64,000 nucleotides of DNA from Acinetobacter calcoaceticus (lineage in GTDB: Bacteria; Pseudomonadota; Gammaproteobacteria; Pseudomonadales; Moraxellaceae), in NCBI RefSeq assembly GCF_004345325.1, contig NZ_SLVJ01000010.1, positions 62,001-126,000 of the forward strand. Reading direction: 5' to 3'. The notes below the pieces were generated by a model, which did not search any database, was not told where the DNA came from, and worked only from the letters and a program-made list of their open reading frames with translations. This document shows, one piece after another, positions 53,722 to 63,105 of this stretch; position 1 is the stretch's first letter; each line of letters begins with the position of its first letter. Position numbers and translations under genes: made by a program.

Positions 53722-54438
53722 TCACTCACATTTAGCAAATGCAACCACCTTAGTCGATGGCTTTAAATATATTCTTAACCTCGTTTTCATAAGATTACTA
53801 CGAACAAGCGCCCCATCCTCAGTAATTTCAACTTCAGAAGCCTGAGTGAGCGCCTTAACCTTTTCTATGTCTAAATCAGATTGACCAACAAGCTGATCAG
53901 CTGCTGATTGTAGGCAATATTTTGCATCCTGCCCAGTCACTGCAACCTGATCTGGAAGCTGCTTTTCATTTGAAATAATGGCAGGTTCTACTTTCTCAAC
54001 TTTCCATATTTTAAAATTTATCCGAACATCTTTTGGTGCATAAATAACGATGGGTAGCTGACTATTATAGCTTTGAACCGCTTCACTTTTAGTGAAGTAA
54101 ACAGGCAAGTCTGCTAAATATTTAGGATCAACACAGCCCATTGCATTCGACATTAGTAGATCCGTTTTTCCTACAACAAAATAATCATTACCCCACCCGA
54201 CAAGATATTTTCTATTTAAATCTGTATGGTATGAAGCTCTATTACAATCTCGCAAACCTTGCTTCGACGCTATAATCTCAACTTTGTAATTATCTTCATT
54301 CTCAACTTTATCTAGCCAAATGACATTACGATTTTCATTTTCACCTGCAGCTGGATATGGAGCAACATCACTCAAATTCTGAGCATATATAGATGATATA
54401 ACCCCAAAACTCATTATAGAAATTAATAGTTTTTTCAT
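53722..54438 (-). CDS. Ecotin-family protease inhibitor with C-terminal I78-like second domain
   Basis: 238 residues. Signal peptide 1-20. Residues 22-157 match ecotin, the periplasmic inhibitor of trypsin-fold serine proteases: DVAPYPAAG, YLVGWGNDYFVV, SYNSQLPIVIYAPKDVRINFKIWKVEKVE. Cys65 and Cys102 keep the exact 37-residue spacing of the E. coli disulfide (Cys50-Cys87). The residue three before the second Cys, P1 in E. coli (Met84), is Ala99 here, which would favour elastase-like targets. Residues about 170-238 are an extra domain with Cys175 and Cys237, an AADQLVGQ motif and a TRLRIYLK...KVVAFAKC end, resembling the I78 inhibitor family. Ecotin identification is secure; the I78 assignment is inferred. 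Confidence 0.85.
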   Translation of the reverse strand: MKKLLISIMSFGVISSIYAQNLSDVAPYPAAGENENRNVIWLDKVENEDNYKVEIIASKQGLRDCNRASYHTDLNRKYLVGWGNDYFVVGKTDLLMSNAMGCVDPKYLADLPVYFTKSEAVQSYNSQLPIVIYAPKDVRINFKIWKVEKVEPAIISNEKQLPDQVAVTGQDAKYCLQSAADQLVGQSDLDIEKVKALTQASEVEITEDGALVRSNLMKTRLRIYLKPSTKVVAFAKCE

Positions 54439-54685
54439 GATTATTATCTCTTAAATATCTAAATTATTTAAAACCTTAACATATTAAATTGCTTTTACTT
54501 ATACATAATCCAAGGCGATCGGTAGTTTTACTCACAGTAGATCGAACAACAAACGCATCAGCACCCTCATAATAATCCATTAAACCGAGATTTATATATT
54601 TAAGAAGCTAATAAACCCCGCAATACGAGGTGAAAGTCTCTATGAGCAAAAAATAAATGTAAGACTCGATTAGGGTCAATTATCA

Positions 54686-55060
54686 TTATTTACAAAGTAG
54701 ATCCTGCATCATTTTAACTTCAGTATTCGGCAGAATGGGAGACCACACAACTTTGGGCCCATTAGGCTTTTGCCAGGATTTATTGTCAACCACTAAACTT
54801 CGACGCTCTAATAAGAGAGAATTTTTACAATCTACTGAATATTTAACTGTTTTTGCAGTAATGTAATTCTTTGGTTGATGTCCATCGGGATAGGTCATTT
54901 GTGTAAACAATTCAAAGGAAACAATGCCTTCATCTATGTCGAAGCTATTTGCATCAAAAGACACTTTGTAACCCTCACTCTCCACCACGGGTTGCCAATT
55001 AACTTTTGCAAAGCTAACCGTAGAAATTAAACATGCGAAAGCTAAAATATATTTTTTCAA
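54686..55060 (-). CDS. Surface-adhesin E-like small secreted protein
   Basis: 124 residues with a TTG start (no in-frame ATG is available). Signal peptide ends VSFA-KV. The mature ~105 residues follow the Adhesin_E pattern (PF16747): WQPV...SEGYKVSFDANSFDIDEGIVSFELFTQ, a central YSVDCKNSLLLERRSL with Cys, and a C-terminal WSPILPNTEVKMMQDLLCK whose last Cys would pair with the first. The family takes its name from Haemophilus protein E; the function in Acinetobacter is unknown. Confidence 0.68.
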   Translation of the reverse strand: MKKYILAFACLISTVSFAKVNWQPVVESEGYKVSFDANSFDIDEGIVSFELFTQMTYPDGHQPKNYITAKTVKYSVDCKNSLLLERRSLVVDNKSWQKPNGPKVVWSPILPNTEVKMMQDLLCK

Positions 55061-55215
55061 TGTGTTCCGTCCCGTAAAAAAACCTGAAAATGCGAGGGGT
55101 ATACTAGCTAAAAATAGAACAAATGCATGTACTTTTAAGCGACCTCCCCTTGAAAAATTTCCTCACAACTTGCAAAGTGCTTGAATCATTCTTTGATGTA
55201 ACTGAGGCAATAAAT

Positions 55216-55965
55216 ATGCTGCGATACTGTACCTTACTGGGCTTAAGCCTCTTGGCCTCTAGCAGCTACGCAACAAAGTATCAATTGTCAACACCACAAG
55301 TTACGCTTTCCGCTGCAGAACAAAAAGCCACCCATCCAATGACCGCTATTGGTCAGGCGGTGTTTAGAAATGGCGTTAAAATACCTGCAATTTCAGTGAG
55401 TGTACCCACTGGAGTTGATGAAGATGATTCCCCACATTCACCGAGTCAAAATTGTCAGATCTCTCAGTGTTTCTTTGATATGAAACTCGACCCGCAACTG
55501 GCTTCACAGTTCAAGGCCTATCATATTGCAGATACGGATGAATGGATCTTGGCCCCGGCTACTTTTACCCGTTTCCAAGGCGCAATTGGGGTTAATGGCA
55601 ATACTGCTATCGTGATGTCTAGCCCAGATCGGAAATCCAACCTTAGCCTATATGTGGTTCCGGCCTGTGTTGGCTGTGCGCTTGATGCGGCGAGTATCTA
55701 TTTCCCTCAAGCTGCCCGAGAGAACAAAGCCACTTTTGGCACTGAATATAGTGGAAGCAACGTCCCGCTCAAATTGGTCAGACCGAATAAAGAGACGGTT
55801 TATTTTCAATATCAATTACCACAACAATACAGCACCGATGGTGTGGCCAAGTTTAGTGATGAGGCCGATATATACTTTCAAGAGTTAAATGTAACTTTGG
55901 CCCCACATCAAAAGGCACTCGCGAGCGCCATGCTCAACTTCTTCTCGCTCACCCATAGCCATTAA
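55216..55965 (+). CDS. Secreted protein of unknown function (possibly DUF4850)
   Basis: 249 residues from ATG 55216. Signal peptide ends SSSYA-TK. The mature part has two Cys-rich spots (NCQISQCFF at about 80-90 and VPACVGCALD near 155), which may form disulfides. The mention of DUF4850 rests on memory of Acinetobacter annotations and is tentative. It is transcribed away from the islet genes on the other strand. Confidence 0.65.
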   Translation: MLRYCTLLGLSLLASSSYATKYQLSTPQVTLSAAEQKATHPMTAIGQAVFRNGVKIPAISVSVPTGVDEDDSPHSPSQNCQISQCFFDMKLDPQLASQFKAYHIADTDEWILAPATFTRFQGAIGVNGNTAIVMSSPDRKSNLSLYVVPACVGCALDAASIYFPQAARENKATFGTEYSGSNVPLKLVRPNKETVYFQYQLPQQYSTDGVAKFSDEADIYFQELNVTLAPHQKALASAMLNFFSLTHSH

Positions 55966-56137
55966 ATAGATTTGGGTATTTAAATGCCCTCAATCAGGCA
56001 CTTCTAGGCCTAAATCGAGGGCGAGAAATGCCTAAAAGAGAATAAATTAGGCCTAAAAATGTCATATTAAACATTGTATTTATAACCAATTGCTCGCAAA
56101 ATCCCCTTCCTCACTCTCATATCCTGAAGGCGGCTTA

Positions 56138-56701
56138 ATGTTAAAACAACTCGGTAAACTTACTTTTAAACTCTCAGGTTGGAAATACCAAGTCGATGAA
56201 AGTGCATTAGGAGATAAACAAGTTTTAATCGGTTTTGAGCATACCACCATGATGGATGCTGTACATGCACTGGCACTGCTACAGATTTATCATATAAAAA
56301 TTCATACTTTGATTAAAAAAGAATTATTTAAAGGTCCACTCAAGCCATTATTAAATTCCCTCGGTGGAATCGCTGTAGATCGTAAATCGAAACAAGATAT
56401 CGTGACCCAAATGGTCGATTTATTTAATCAAAATACACACTTCAGTCTGGTGATTGCACCTGAAGCAACGCGTGCTAAAAATGGTGAGGCACGTCGTCCG
56501 ATTCGCACAGGATTCTGGCATATTGCCAAAGCCGCCAATGTACCCATCGTAATGATGTATGCCAACTCGAAGACCAAGCAAGGTGGTATCTTTGGAAAAA
56601 TTTATCCAACTGACCTCGACCATGATCTAGCAGAAATCAAGCGTTTATATAAGCAGCATACGGGTCTTGATATCTTGATCCCTGAACCATCGAATAAATA
56701 A
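56138..56701 (+). CDS. PlsC-like lysophospholipid acyltransferase
   Basis: 187 residues from ATG 56138, chosen because GAAGG stands eight bases upstream. The catalytic HX4D box is HTTMMD (about residue 35). The second block (GGIAVDRKSK, about 78) and the third (APEATRAKNGE, about 108; usually PEGTR) are present. Short members of this family acylate lysophosphatidic acid or related lipids; the exact substrate is unknown. Single gene between the islet and yebC. Confidence 0.78.
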   Translation: MLKQLGKLTFKLSGWKYQVDESALGDKQVLIGFEHTTMMDAVHALALLQIYHIKIHTLIKKELFKGPLKPLLNSLGGIAVDRKSKQDIVTQMVDLFNQNTHFSLVIAPEATRAKNGEARRPIRTGFWHIAKAANVPIVMMYANSKTKQGGIFGKIYPTDLDHDLAEIKRLYKQHTGLDILIPEPSNK

Positions 56702-56924
56702 TAAAAATATCTTCTGGCGAATACATCGGTTGAATGGCCATGATTCGCCACATCAATATTCCTAATCTAATGAAGAGCTTGTTCTATACTGTGATGCTTT
56801 CCAGTTCAGTCACGCTTCGATAATAAAAAACCACTTATCACCTAATTTTCAAAAAAAGACCTGTATGTTAGAATTGCCATCATTTGATTTGGCATATTGC
56901 CAATCTGTTAGGAGCGTAATTCAC

Positions 56925-57674
56925 ATGGCGGGTCATTCCAAGTGGGCCAATATTAAGCATCGTAAAGCCAAACAAGATGCGAGTCGTGGTAAAGTTTTTA
57001 CCAAATACATTCGTGAATTGACCACGGCAGCACGCCTAGGTGGCGGTGATGCGGCTTCCAATCCACGTCTACGTGCTGTAGTCGAGAAAGCACTCTCGGT
57101 CAATATGACACGTGACACCATCAACCGCGCGGTCCAACGTGGTGCTGGTGGTGAAGACAATGATGATTTAAAAGAAATCACTTATGAAGGTTATGGTGTT
57201 GGTGGCGTTGCAGTCATCATTGAAACCATGACCGATAACCTGAACCGTACCGTACCTGATGTACGTCACTGTTTTTCTAAGACCAACGGTAATCTCGGTA
57301 CTGCAGGTTCAGTTGCATACATGTTTACTAAACGCGGTGAGATCAGTTTTGAAGATCCGTCTTTAGAAGACCGAATCATGGACGTGGCTTTAGAAGCGGG
57401 TGCGGAAGATATTGAAGTCAGTGAAGATGGTGTATTGGTCATCACCACGCCAGAAAGCTTTGGTGATGTGCAAGATGCTTTAGCTGCTGCAGGTTTGAAA
57501 TCAGACAATGCCGAAGTGGTCATGAGTCCATCGACCAAAGCAGAAATCAATGATATCGATCAAGCCAAATTGATTTTGAAAATGATTGATATGTTTGAAG
57601 ATCTAGACGATGTACAAAACGTTTATACCAACGTTGAATTCTCAGATGAAGTACTTGAACAGTTAGACGCTTAA
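56925..57674 (+). CDS. yebC: YebC/PmpR-family regulator or translation factor
   Basis: 249 residues from ATG 56925 ([19 protein letters not shown]), the universal start of this family; the upstream frame from 56865 is not used. Conserved [11 protein letters not shown] and [14 protein letters not shown] segments follow. YebC proteins were described as DNA-binding regulators, and recent work links them to relief of ribosome stalling. A bidirectional hairpin follows. Confidence 0.95.
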   Translation: MAGHSKWANIKHRKAKQDASRGKVFTKYIRELTTAARLGGGDAASNPRLRAVVEKALSVNMTRDTINRAVQRGAGGEDNDDLKEITYEGYGVGGVAVIIETMTDNLNRTVPDVRHCFSKTNGNLGTAGSVAYMFTKRGEISFEDPSLEDRIMDVALEAGAEDIEVSEDGVLVITTPESFGDVQDALAAAGLKSDNAEVVMSPSTKAEINDIDQAKLILKMIDMFEDLDDVQNVYTNVEFSDEVLEQLDA

Positions 57675-57707
57675 TTATTTTTTTAATTGAGTTCGAAACT
57701 GCAGCTT

Positions 57708-57733
57708 AAACCCACCACATGGTGGGTTTATTT
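57708..57733. terminator. Terminator between convergent yebC and Lrp genes
   Basis: AAACCCACC / GGTGGGTTT stem followed by ATTTTTGC. Confidence 0.85.
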
Positions 57734-57752
57734 TTGCTTTACAGATGCTGGC

Positions 57753-58229
57753 TTAACCCGCAACCTTGCTCAATAATGCAGTACAGTTAAAGACATTATA
57801 TTCTTTGATCACAAAGCTAGAATGTAGTGCCACCACATGCTCGATTTTCCCCATACGCTTGAGTAAAAAGTCACTATAATTTTCCATATCCTTGGCCACC
57901 ACCTCAACCAAGAAATCTGCAGATTGACCCGTCACTAAAAAAGCATTAATGACTTCCGGTATGCTTTCTAATTCTTCCAAAAATTTCGCAAAAGTATCGC
58001 TATCATGCTTACTCAGCGAGACTTGCAGGATTATATGCAGTTTAAAGCCGAGCTTTTGATAGTTAATATCACGTTTTAAACTACTCATAATATTGGTATC
58101 AATAAGATGCTTAATACGACGATGCACCGAACTGACTGAGAGATTAATCCGCTCAGATAGTTCATTTAAACTAATATCTTCGTGAGTCAGTACTTCGAGT
58201 ATCTGTCGGTCAAAACGATCAAGTTCCAT
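57753..58229 (-). CDS. Lrp/AsnC-family transcriptional regulator
   Basis: 158 residues from ATG 58229, six bases after TTGGAG; alternative starts at 58232 or TTG 58241 are less well placed. N-terminal helix-turn-helix (DRFDRQILEVLTHEDISLNELSERINLSVSSVHRRIKHL, about 3-45). C-terminal RAM/AsnC ligand domain (about 65-150), where amino acids usually bind and set oligomeric state. The regulated gene is not evident; such proteins usually control a divergent neighbour, but here the adjacent gene is a co-oriented lipoprotein. Confidence 0.9.
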   Translation of the reverse strand: MELDRFDRQILEVLTHEDISLNELSERINLSVSSVHRRIKHLIDTNIMSSLKRDINYQKLGFKLHIILQVSLSKHDSDTFAKFLEELESIPEVINAFLVTGQSADFLVEVVAKDMENYSDFLLKRMGKIEHVVALHSSFVIKEYNVFNCTALLSKVAG

Positions 58230-58422
58230 CATATGCTCCAAGTAATCATTCGTATGAATAAAGTCTGTGAATTATTTGCCTGAATATAAATAATTTCCAG
58301 CCTAAAGTATAATTTTTTTCAACAATTCCAAATAATGCGCCATTTCATTAGCAAATCATAGGTTCTTTTCGCCATAATATTTCCATTTCAAAGCCATTTA
58401 TAGATAACCTTATCAAAATGCA

Positions 58423-58449
58423 TAAAAAATCCTCCATAAAGGAGGATAA
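58423..58449 (-). terminator. Intrinsic terminator of the LprI-like lipoprotein gene
   Basis: On the minus strand ATCCTCC TTTAT GGAGGAT is followed by TTTTT. Confidence 0.85.
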
Positions 58450-58465
58450 TTTATTGCGCGAATAA

Positions 58466-59494
58466 TTATGACAAATTATTTAAATAGTCACTGCGCTCTG
58501 AGGTTCGTTGAATAAAGCACTTGTTATATTGCATCTGCTTATTTTGCTCCCGCATGGCATCATCCCAATAATTATATTGCTGCTGATAGGTTTCCACCTC
58601 ACGCTCAGACAATTGACCCACTGATTTTTGCGCCAGCACATTACAATCGACATCACGTTTTACAAACCAATCGGCTTGCTCTTGCTTGTGTTCAAGACGT
58701 AATTCTTCACTGAGATTGTCCCAAGCTTGATTGAGTTGTTCGACCTGTTTGACTTTTTCAGTCAAAAGTTCTTTTTTACGAATATCCATGGCCTTTTGCG
58801 AAAGCTGGCGTTGCTCTAAATATTCTTGGGTATTTTTTTGGTCAGAAACTTGTATTTCTTTATTCTCTTTCACATAAGAAGCAAACTGTACGGCTTTCAC
58901 CACCATAAAGGATACGCCCTCAATCACATCACTTTGGTGTTGCGCACTTAGGGTATAACCATCTTTGTCGGTCTTATTAATATCATAATTAAATTGACCC
59001 GTGAGTTGGTTATTATTCAGCTTTAATGAATATTCACCATCTTCGAGATAATCTTTAATCGAGTCATAACCACCAGATTCACAGCCATCTTCACACTCTT
59101 TACCCAGTTCGGTATAGGCATTTTCAGCGCGTTGCTGAAGCCCTTTGGGTAAATGCACCACCAATTGACTGTCACATTGTAATTGGGTGGTATTGGCCGC
59201 ATCTTCGGTAATGGTGCGCACATTTTTAATTTCAAATTTTAAATTGTCATTAATGGTTTTGAGTAAAGCTTGATCTGCTTCATAATATTTACTTTCACGC
59301 AAACGGCGATCAACCAATTTCAAATAATCGTCTTTTAAATTCTTTTGTAATTGATCAATATTGGCTGGATTACTACAACTCCATTCTGAAACTTCCTTAG
59401 TCTCAACGGGTTCTTTTTTTGATTTAAAATAATCACACCCTGACAGCAGCAGAGAGGTAGAGATAAGTGCAATACTGACAAACTGTTTTTGCAT
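58466..59494 (-). CDS. Lipoprotein with LprI/DUF1311-like C-terminal region
   Basis: 342 residues. Lipobox LLSGC (Cys about residue 20). The C-terminal part (about 240-335: QLNQAWDNLSEELRLEHKQEQADWFVKRDVDC...YNKCFIQRTSERSDYL) has the pattern of LprI/DUF1311 domains, some of which inhibit lysozyme. The middle (about 40-220) contains a Cys-rich patch (ECEDGCESGGYD) and is not recognised. A related architecture is found in several Acinetobacter lipoproteins. Surface-exposed or periplasmic location cannot be decided. Confidence 0.75.
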   Translation of the reverse strand: MQKQFVSIALISTSLLLSGCDYFKSKKEPVETKEVSEWSCSNPANIDQLQKNLKDDYLKLVDRRLRESKYYEADQALLKTINDNLKFEIKNVRTITEDAANTTQLQCDSQLVVHLPKGLQQRAENAYTELGKECEDGCESGGYDSIKDYLEDGEYSLKLNNNQLTGQFNYDINKTDKDGYTLSAQHQSDVIEGVSFMVVKAVQFASYVKENKEIQVSDQKNTQEYLEQRQLSQKAMDIRKKELLTEKVKQVEQLNQAWDNLSEELRLEHKQEQADWFVKRDVDCNVLAQKSVGQLSEREVETYQQQYNYWDDAMREQNKQMQYNKCFIQRTSERSDYLNNLS

Positions 59495-59711
59495 GAGTAA
59501 ACCATGTTGACTTTATTCTGAACTGTATTTAAGCAAATTTATTTTTAAAATACGAGTGCTTTAAACAAATTATTCATCACATATTCATAATATGACCAGT
59601 ACCACAGCCTGAATATTATTAAATCCTCAAACTAAAACTCGGCCCTTAAGCCGAGTTGTGATACACCCTACATTAGTTCATTAACACCATGATCTAATGC
59701 ACTTTATTTTA

Positions 59712-60965
59712 TTATACCGTTGCAACGAAGGTGCGAAGAACTTTTCCTTGCAACTGTTGGTTGATTAACGGGGTATTTTTACCATGTGACAAGATACTGT
59801 CTTTGGTCAATTGCCAATTCAGCTCAGGATCAATCAATACCCAACCGGCTTCTTGTTCCCAACGCTGTTGCATCTGCGCCAACTGTGCCGGAATCAAAGT
59901 GACTTTTTCCACCCATTCTAAGGGCTCAAATAAGCCTTCACGAATCAGCTGTAGACCAAGTGCAACATAGCTGTCAAATGCAGTAATGCCCGATTCGGTT
60001 TCAGCAAAGGGTGCCAGTTTTGCAGAAGCACTGAGCGGTTCATGATGGGTACAAATCGCATCGATCACGCCTGATTTAAGTCCCTGACGCAAAGCTTGTT
60101 TGTCTTGCTCAGAACGTAACGGTGGGCGTACATGCGCCAAGGAATTAAAGCCATCAATCAATTGCTCAGTCAGATGCAACTGCTGCATCGCCACATCACA
60201 AGTCACCGCTAAGCCTTTGGCCTTGGCGGCTTTGATCAACTCGACCGAAGCACCGCATGACAACAATCCAAAGTGGGCACGCACCCCAGTGACTTCAATC
60301 ATCAATAGATATTTGGCAATCGCAACGGTTTCAGCCAATACCGGAATACTTGGCAAGCCCTGACGCGAAGCGATAAAGCCTTCATGTACGCAACCATCTT
60401 TTGCAATTTCAGGCTCTTCCGCATAGAACACCACCGTCAGACCTAGACCTGCAGCATATTCAAGGGTGCGGATCACCACATCATCATTTTCAAATGCGGC
60501 ATTGGCATTGGAGACTGCATTACAGCCACCTTTTTTAAGCCCCGCCATGTTTGAAGGTTGCTTACCATTAAGGCCTTGGGTTTGCGCACCGATGACTTGT
60601 AAATAGATCCCGCCATCGAGCATGGCTTTTTCCACCAAACCATGTACCAAGGCACCATTGTCCTGCACGATTGGTTTTGAGTCTGGTGGGGTAAACACAT
60701 GCAAAATACCGTTTTCACGTGCTGCACGACCTTCAGATTTTAGCGTCCCATGCTGTTGCTGACCTGGTTCACGCATACGCGCACACAGATCAACCATGGT
60801 TGGCATTAACCATTTACCTTGTCCATCAATGCTTTCAGCGACATTTGCGATAACGTCAGCGGTGGCTTCAAGCATTTTGCCATGCGCTAGATAAATACTT
60901 TTCACTTGATCCGATTGTGCAACGGGATCTAATACACGGACATTTTCAATTTTTACTATAGACAT
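59712..60965 (-). CDS. pyrC': PyrC', dihydroorotase-like non-catalytic subunit of the aspartate carbamoyltransferase complex
   Basis: 417 residues, amidohydrolase fold of the class I dihydroorotase group. The HxH zinc motif, normally D-H-V-H-L-R-E-P-G, here reads DLCARMREPG, and further metal ligands are also replaced, so catalysis is unlikely. In Pseudomonas a similar inactive pyrC' product is needed to assemble the dodecameric ATCase with PyrB. That role is inferred here. It lies nine bases downstream of pyrB. A separate active PyrC must be encoded elsewhere. Confidence 0.9.
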   Translation of the reverse strand: MSIVKIENVRVLDPVAQSDQVKSIYLAHGKMLEATADVIANVAESIDGQGKWLMPTMVDLCARMREPGQQQHGTLKSEGRAARENGILHVFTPPDSKPIVQDNGALVHGLVEKAMLDGGIYLQVIGAQTQGLNGKQPSNMAGLKKGGCNAVSNANAAFENDDVVIRTLEYAAGLGLTVVFYAEEPEIAKDGCVHEGFIASRQGLPSIPVLAETVAIAKYLLMIEVTGVRAHFGLLSCGASVELIKAAKAKGLAVTCDVAMQQLHLTEQLIDGFNSLAHVRPPLRSEQDKQALRQGLKSGVIDAICTHHEPLSASAKLAPFAETESGITAFDSYVALGLQLIREGLFEPLEWVEKVTLIPAQLAQMQQRWEQEAGWVLIDPELNWQLTKDSILSHGKNTPLINQQLQGKVLRTFVATV

Positions 60966-60974
60966 GACGATCCC

Positions 60975-61991
60975 TTATAACGTGATGGCTTCGATTAAAC
61001 CTTGCTCTTGTAACTGGCCCTGCATCGACAATGCCAATACTGCCATACGCACAGCAATACCATTGGTCACTTGATTTAAGATCACCGACTGCGGCCCATC
61101 TGCAATACTAGAATCGATTTCCACGCCACGGTTCATCGGCCCCGGATGCATCACGATACAATCCGGTTTGGCCAAAGCTAAGCGTGCTTGATTCAGCCCA
61201 TACATTTTATAAAATTCAGATTGCGATGCCAAAGCAGGCGAATCAATTCGCTCATTTTGAATACGCAAGGTCATGATCACGTCACAGTCTTGGATGCCCT
61301 GCTCCATGTTATTAAACAGGCGCACGCCTTCACCATATTCATCAAAGCCATAAGGCAATAAGGTGTTCGGTGCAATCACACGAATATCTTGGCAACCCAA
61401 GGTCTGCAAGGCAGCAACATCGGAACGTGCCACGCGTGAATGTTTAATGTCACCGATAATCGCAACACTGAGTTGCTCAAATGGCTTTTTGGTTTCACGG
61501 CGTATGGTGAGCATGTCGAGCATGGCTTGGGTTGGATGGGCATGTCGGCCATCACCCGCATTAATAATCGCCACATTTGGACACACGGTTTGGGCAATAA
61601 AATGCGCCGCACCTGAAGACGAATGGCGTACCACGAAAATTTCCGCCGCCATGGCTTCTAGATTCCACAAAGTATCACGCAGGGTTTCGCCCTTCGAGGT
61701 ACTTGAACGTGCGATATCGATATTAAGGACGTTTGCAGATAAGCGCTTTGCAGCAGCTTCAAAGGTGGTGCGGGTACGGGTAGAGTTTTCGAAGAAAAGA
61801 TTCATCACTGTACGACCTTCGAGTAGAGGTGTCGTGATCAGTTGATTTTGTTCATTGAAAAAGGATTGCGCTGTATCGAGGATTTGAGTGAGGGTCTGTT
61901 TGGAAAGCCCTTCGATGGTCAAGAAATGTTTCAGTTGACCCTGTTGATTAAGCTGAATCTGACTCGGAGTATGCAGTGCCGCCAAGTGCAT
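60975..61991 (-). CDS. pyrB: PyrB, aspartate carbamoyltransferase catalytic subunit
   Basis: 338 residues, second step of pyrimidine synthesis. The carbamoyl-phosphate loop [15 protein letters not shown] (about 65-80) has the STRT motif, and HPTQAMLDM (about 145) and [13 protein letters not shown] (about 280) match the family. It has an N-terminal extension of about 20 residues relative to E. coli PyrB, as in Pseudomonas. It is first of a two-gene operon with pyrC'. No obvious leader attenuator was found upstream. Confidence 0.96.
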   Translation of the reverse strand: MHLAALHTPSQIQLNQQGQLKHFLTIEGLSKQTLTQILDTAQSFFNEQNQLITTPLLEGRTVMNLFFENSTRTRTTFEAAAKRLSANVLNIDIARSSTSKGETLRDTLWNLEAMAAEIFVVRHSSSGAAHFIAQTVCPNVAIINAGDGRHAHPTQAMLDMLTIRRETKKPFEQLSVAIIGDIKHSRVARSDVAALQTLGCQDIRVIAPNTLLPYGFDEYGEGVRLFNNMEQGIQDCDVIMTLRIQNERIDSPALASQSEFYKMYGLNQARLALAKPDCIVMHPGPMNRGVEIDSSIADGPQSVILNQVTNGIAVRMAVLALSMQGQLQEQGLIEAITL

Positions 61992-62205
61992 GAGAGATTC
62001 CTGATCTGTTAAGTTGAACTATTATACAGAAATCACGCCCATTGTTGAGCACAAGTTTTGGGCAATTGAAGCGATTGGGGGTTTAAAGCCGTCAGCAACA
62101 GGATTGGAAATCGGCATAGTTGAGTACATGAACTGGCTACTCATCTATCTTGAATCTGGCATTCGTATTATATTCAAAGGAAAATCACCACTTGATTGAC
62201 AAGTA

Positions 62206-62550
62206 ATGAAAATAAAGATAGCCGTTCTGATCAGTATATTCAGCATAAGCATCACCTCCTGTAGTCGCAAGCATGTGTACCTTACACCATCGATTCATGG
62301 ATATTTATATGATGCGGTAACTCGACAACCATTGAGTAATCAACAAGGTTATATTGATATTGGAATGTCAGAAAATATGCAGAATACGAAAATAACCAAT
62401 AACGATGGAGTGTTTTTTGTACCAAATTTTACTTTGGACTATTTTATATTCCCTCCTGTAAATGGCAATTTACTCTTGAAAGAGCAAGCCCAACCCACTG
62501 CAACAGATCAAGATAGTGTTCCTCATTCTGCAGTTAAACCCGAAACTTAA
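62206..62550 (+). CDS. Small lipoprotein, carboxypeptidase-regulatory-like fold
   Basis: 114 residues. Lipobox ITSC (Cys about residue 19). The segment HGYLYDAVTRQPLSNQQGYIDIG...TKITNNDGVFFVPNF looks like a beta-sandwich of the carboxypeptidase regulatory domain type. It is shorter than comparable Acinetobacter lipoproteins and ends in a Pro/Gln/Thr-rich tail, so it could be truncated at its C-terminus. Only a weak RBS precedes it. Function unknown. Confidence 0.6.
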   Translation: MKIKIAVLISIFSISITSCSRKHVYLTPSIHGYLYDAVTRQPLSNQQGYIDIGMSENMQNTKITNNDGVFFVPNFTLDYFIFPPVNGNLLLKEQAQPTATDQDSVPHSAVKPET

Positions 62551-63105
62551 AACTGGCCGTTTATTGCAGCGAACTTTCAAAGCAAGTAGCGCCTATTTTC
62601 ATATATTGCTTAGGCTATATCTTACTTAGGCTATATCTTACTTAGGCTATTTTTATTAGTTGGAAATCGCTTTCCCCAAGCGACTTAAACACTGATCACT
62701 ACACCGAATAAGTCATCGATTAAGCTATTGATTAAGGAATAAAGGCCTTCAGCCTGAATCCATCCCACCCCTAATGCCAGTCAGTTAAGCAAAAAATACA
62801 GTCCAAACCTAGTTAAGTGATTGCTCTTTGGCGACTTTTGTCGAATCCATCCCAACCTTCCTTTTAAAAAAGGAAGGAGCGTTGCGTATCCGATTATGTG
62901 TTGATTTCAAAGGATGAGCGGTGCTCCCGCGCAAGAGATGGTTTGGCAAAGATGAGCAGCACAGCTGCGCAAGAGGGGAGATTTTCGGTATAAAAAATTA
63001 GACCTTTACATGGTTTTCACGCAGATTTTTGAGCATTATAAAAGCTTAACTGACTAGCATTAATCGATTAAGTCCCTTTTAAAATGGTTGGCGTTTTAAA
63101 TAGAT
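62551..63105. other. Repeat-rich intergenic gap
   Basis: No gene. It contains three tandem copies of a 20-base unit GCTTAGGCTATATCTTA-like (62609-62650), CTTCAGCCTGAATCCATCCC (about 62748), TAATGCCAGTCAGTTAAG (about 62773), the palindrome CCTTCCTTTT AAAAAAGGAAGG (about 62856-62877) and an inverted copy of the first end (AGCTTAACTGACTAGCATTA, about 63043-63062). Confidence 0.6.
62609..63065. repeat. Mosaic intergenic repeat block B
   Basis: It shares three sequence pieces with block A at 41198-41581, rearranged. The pair TAATGCCAGTCAGTTAAG (62773) and CTTAACTGACTAGCATTA (about 63045) forms near-perfect terminal inverted repeats about 290 bases apart, as expected of a MITE-like element. No flanking target duplication was identified by eye. 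Confidence 0.55.

Noticed and set aside
62014..62199. 61-codon frame with a TTG start upstream of the small lipoprotein (ends RIIFKGKSPLD)
   Set aside because: No recognised domain, no RBS and a TTG start. It could be a gene remnant, but nothing supports a functional call.
62609..62650. Tandem GCTTAGGCTATATCTTA repeats as a CRISPR array
   Set aside because: Units are contiguous without unique spacers and no cas genes are present; it is a plain tandem repeat.
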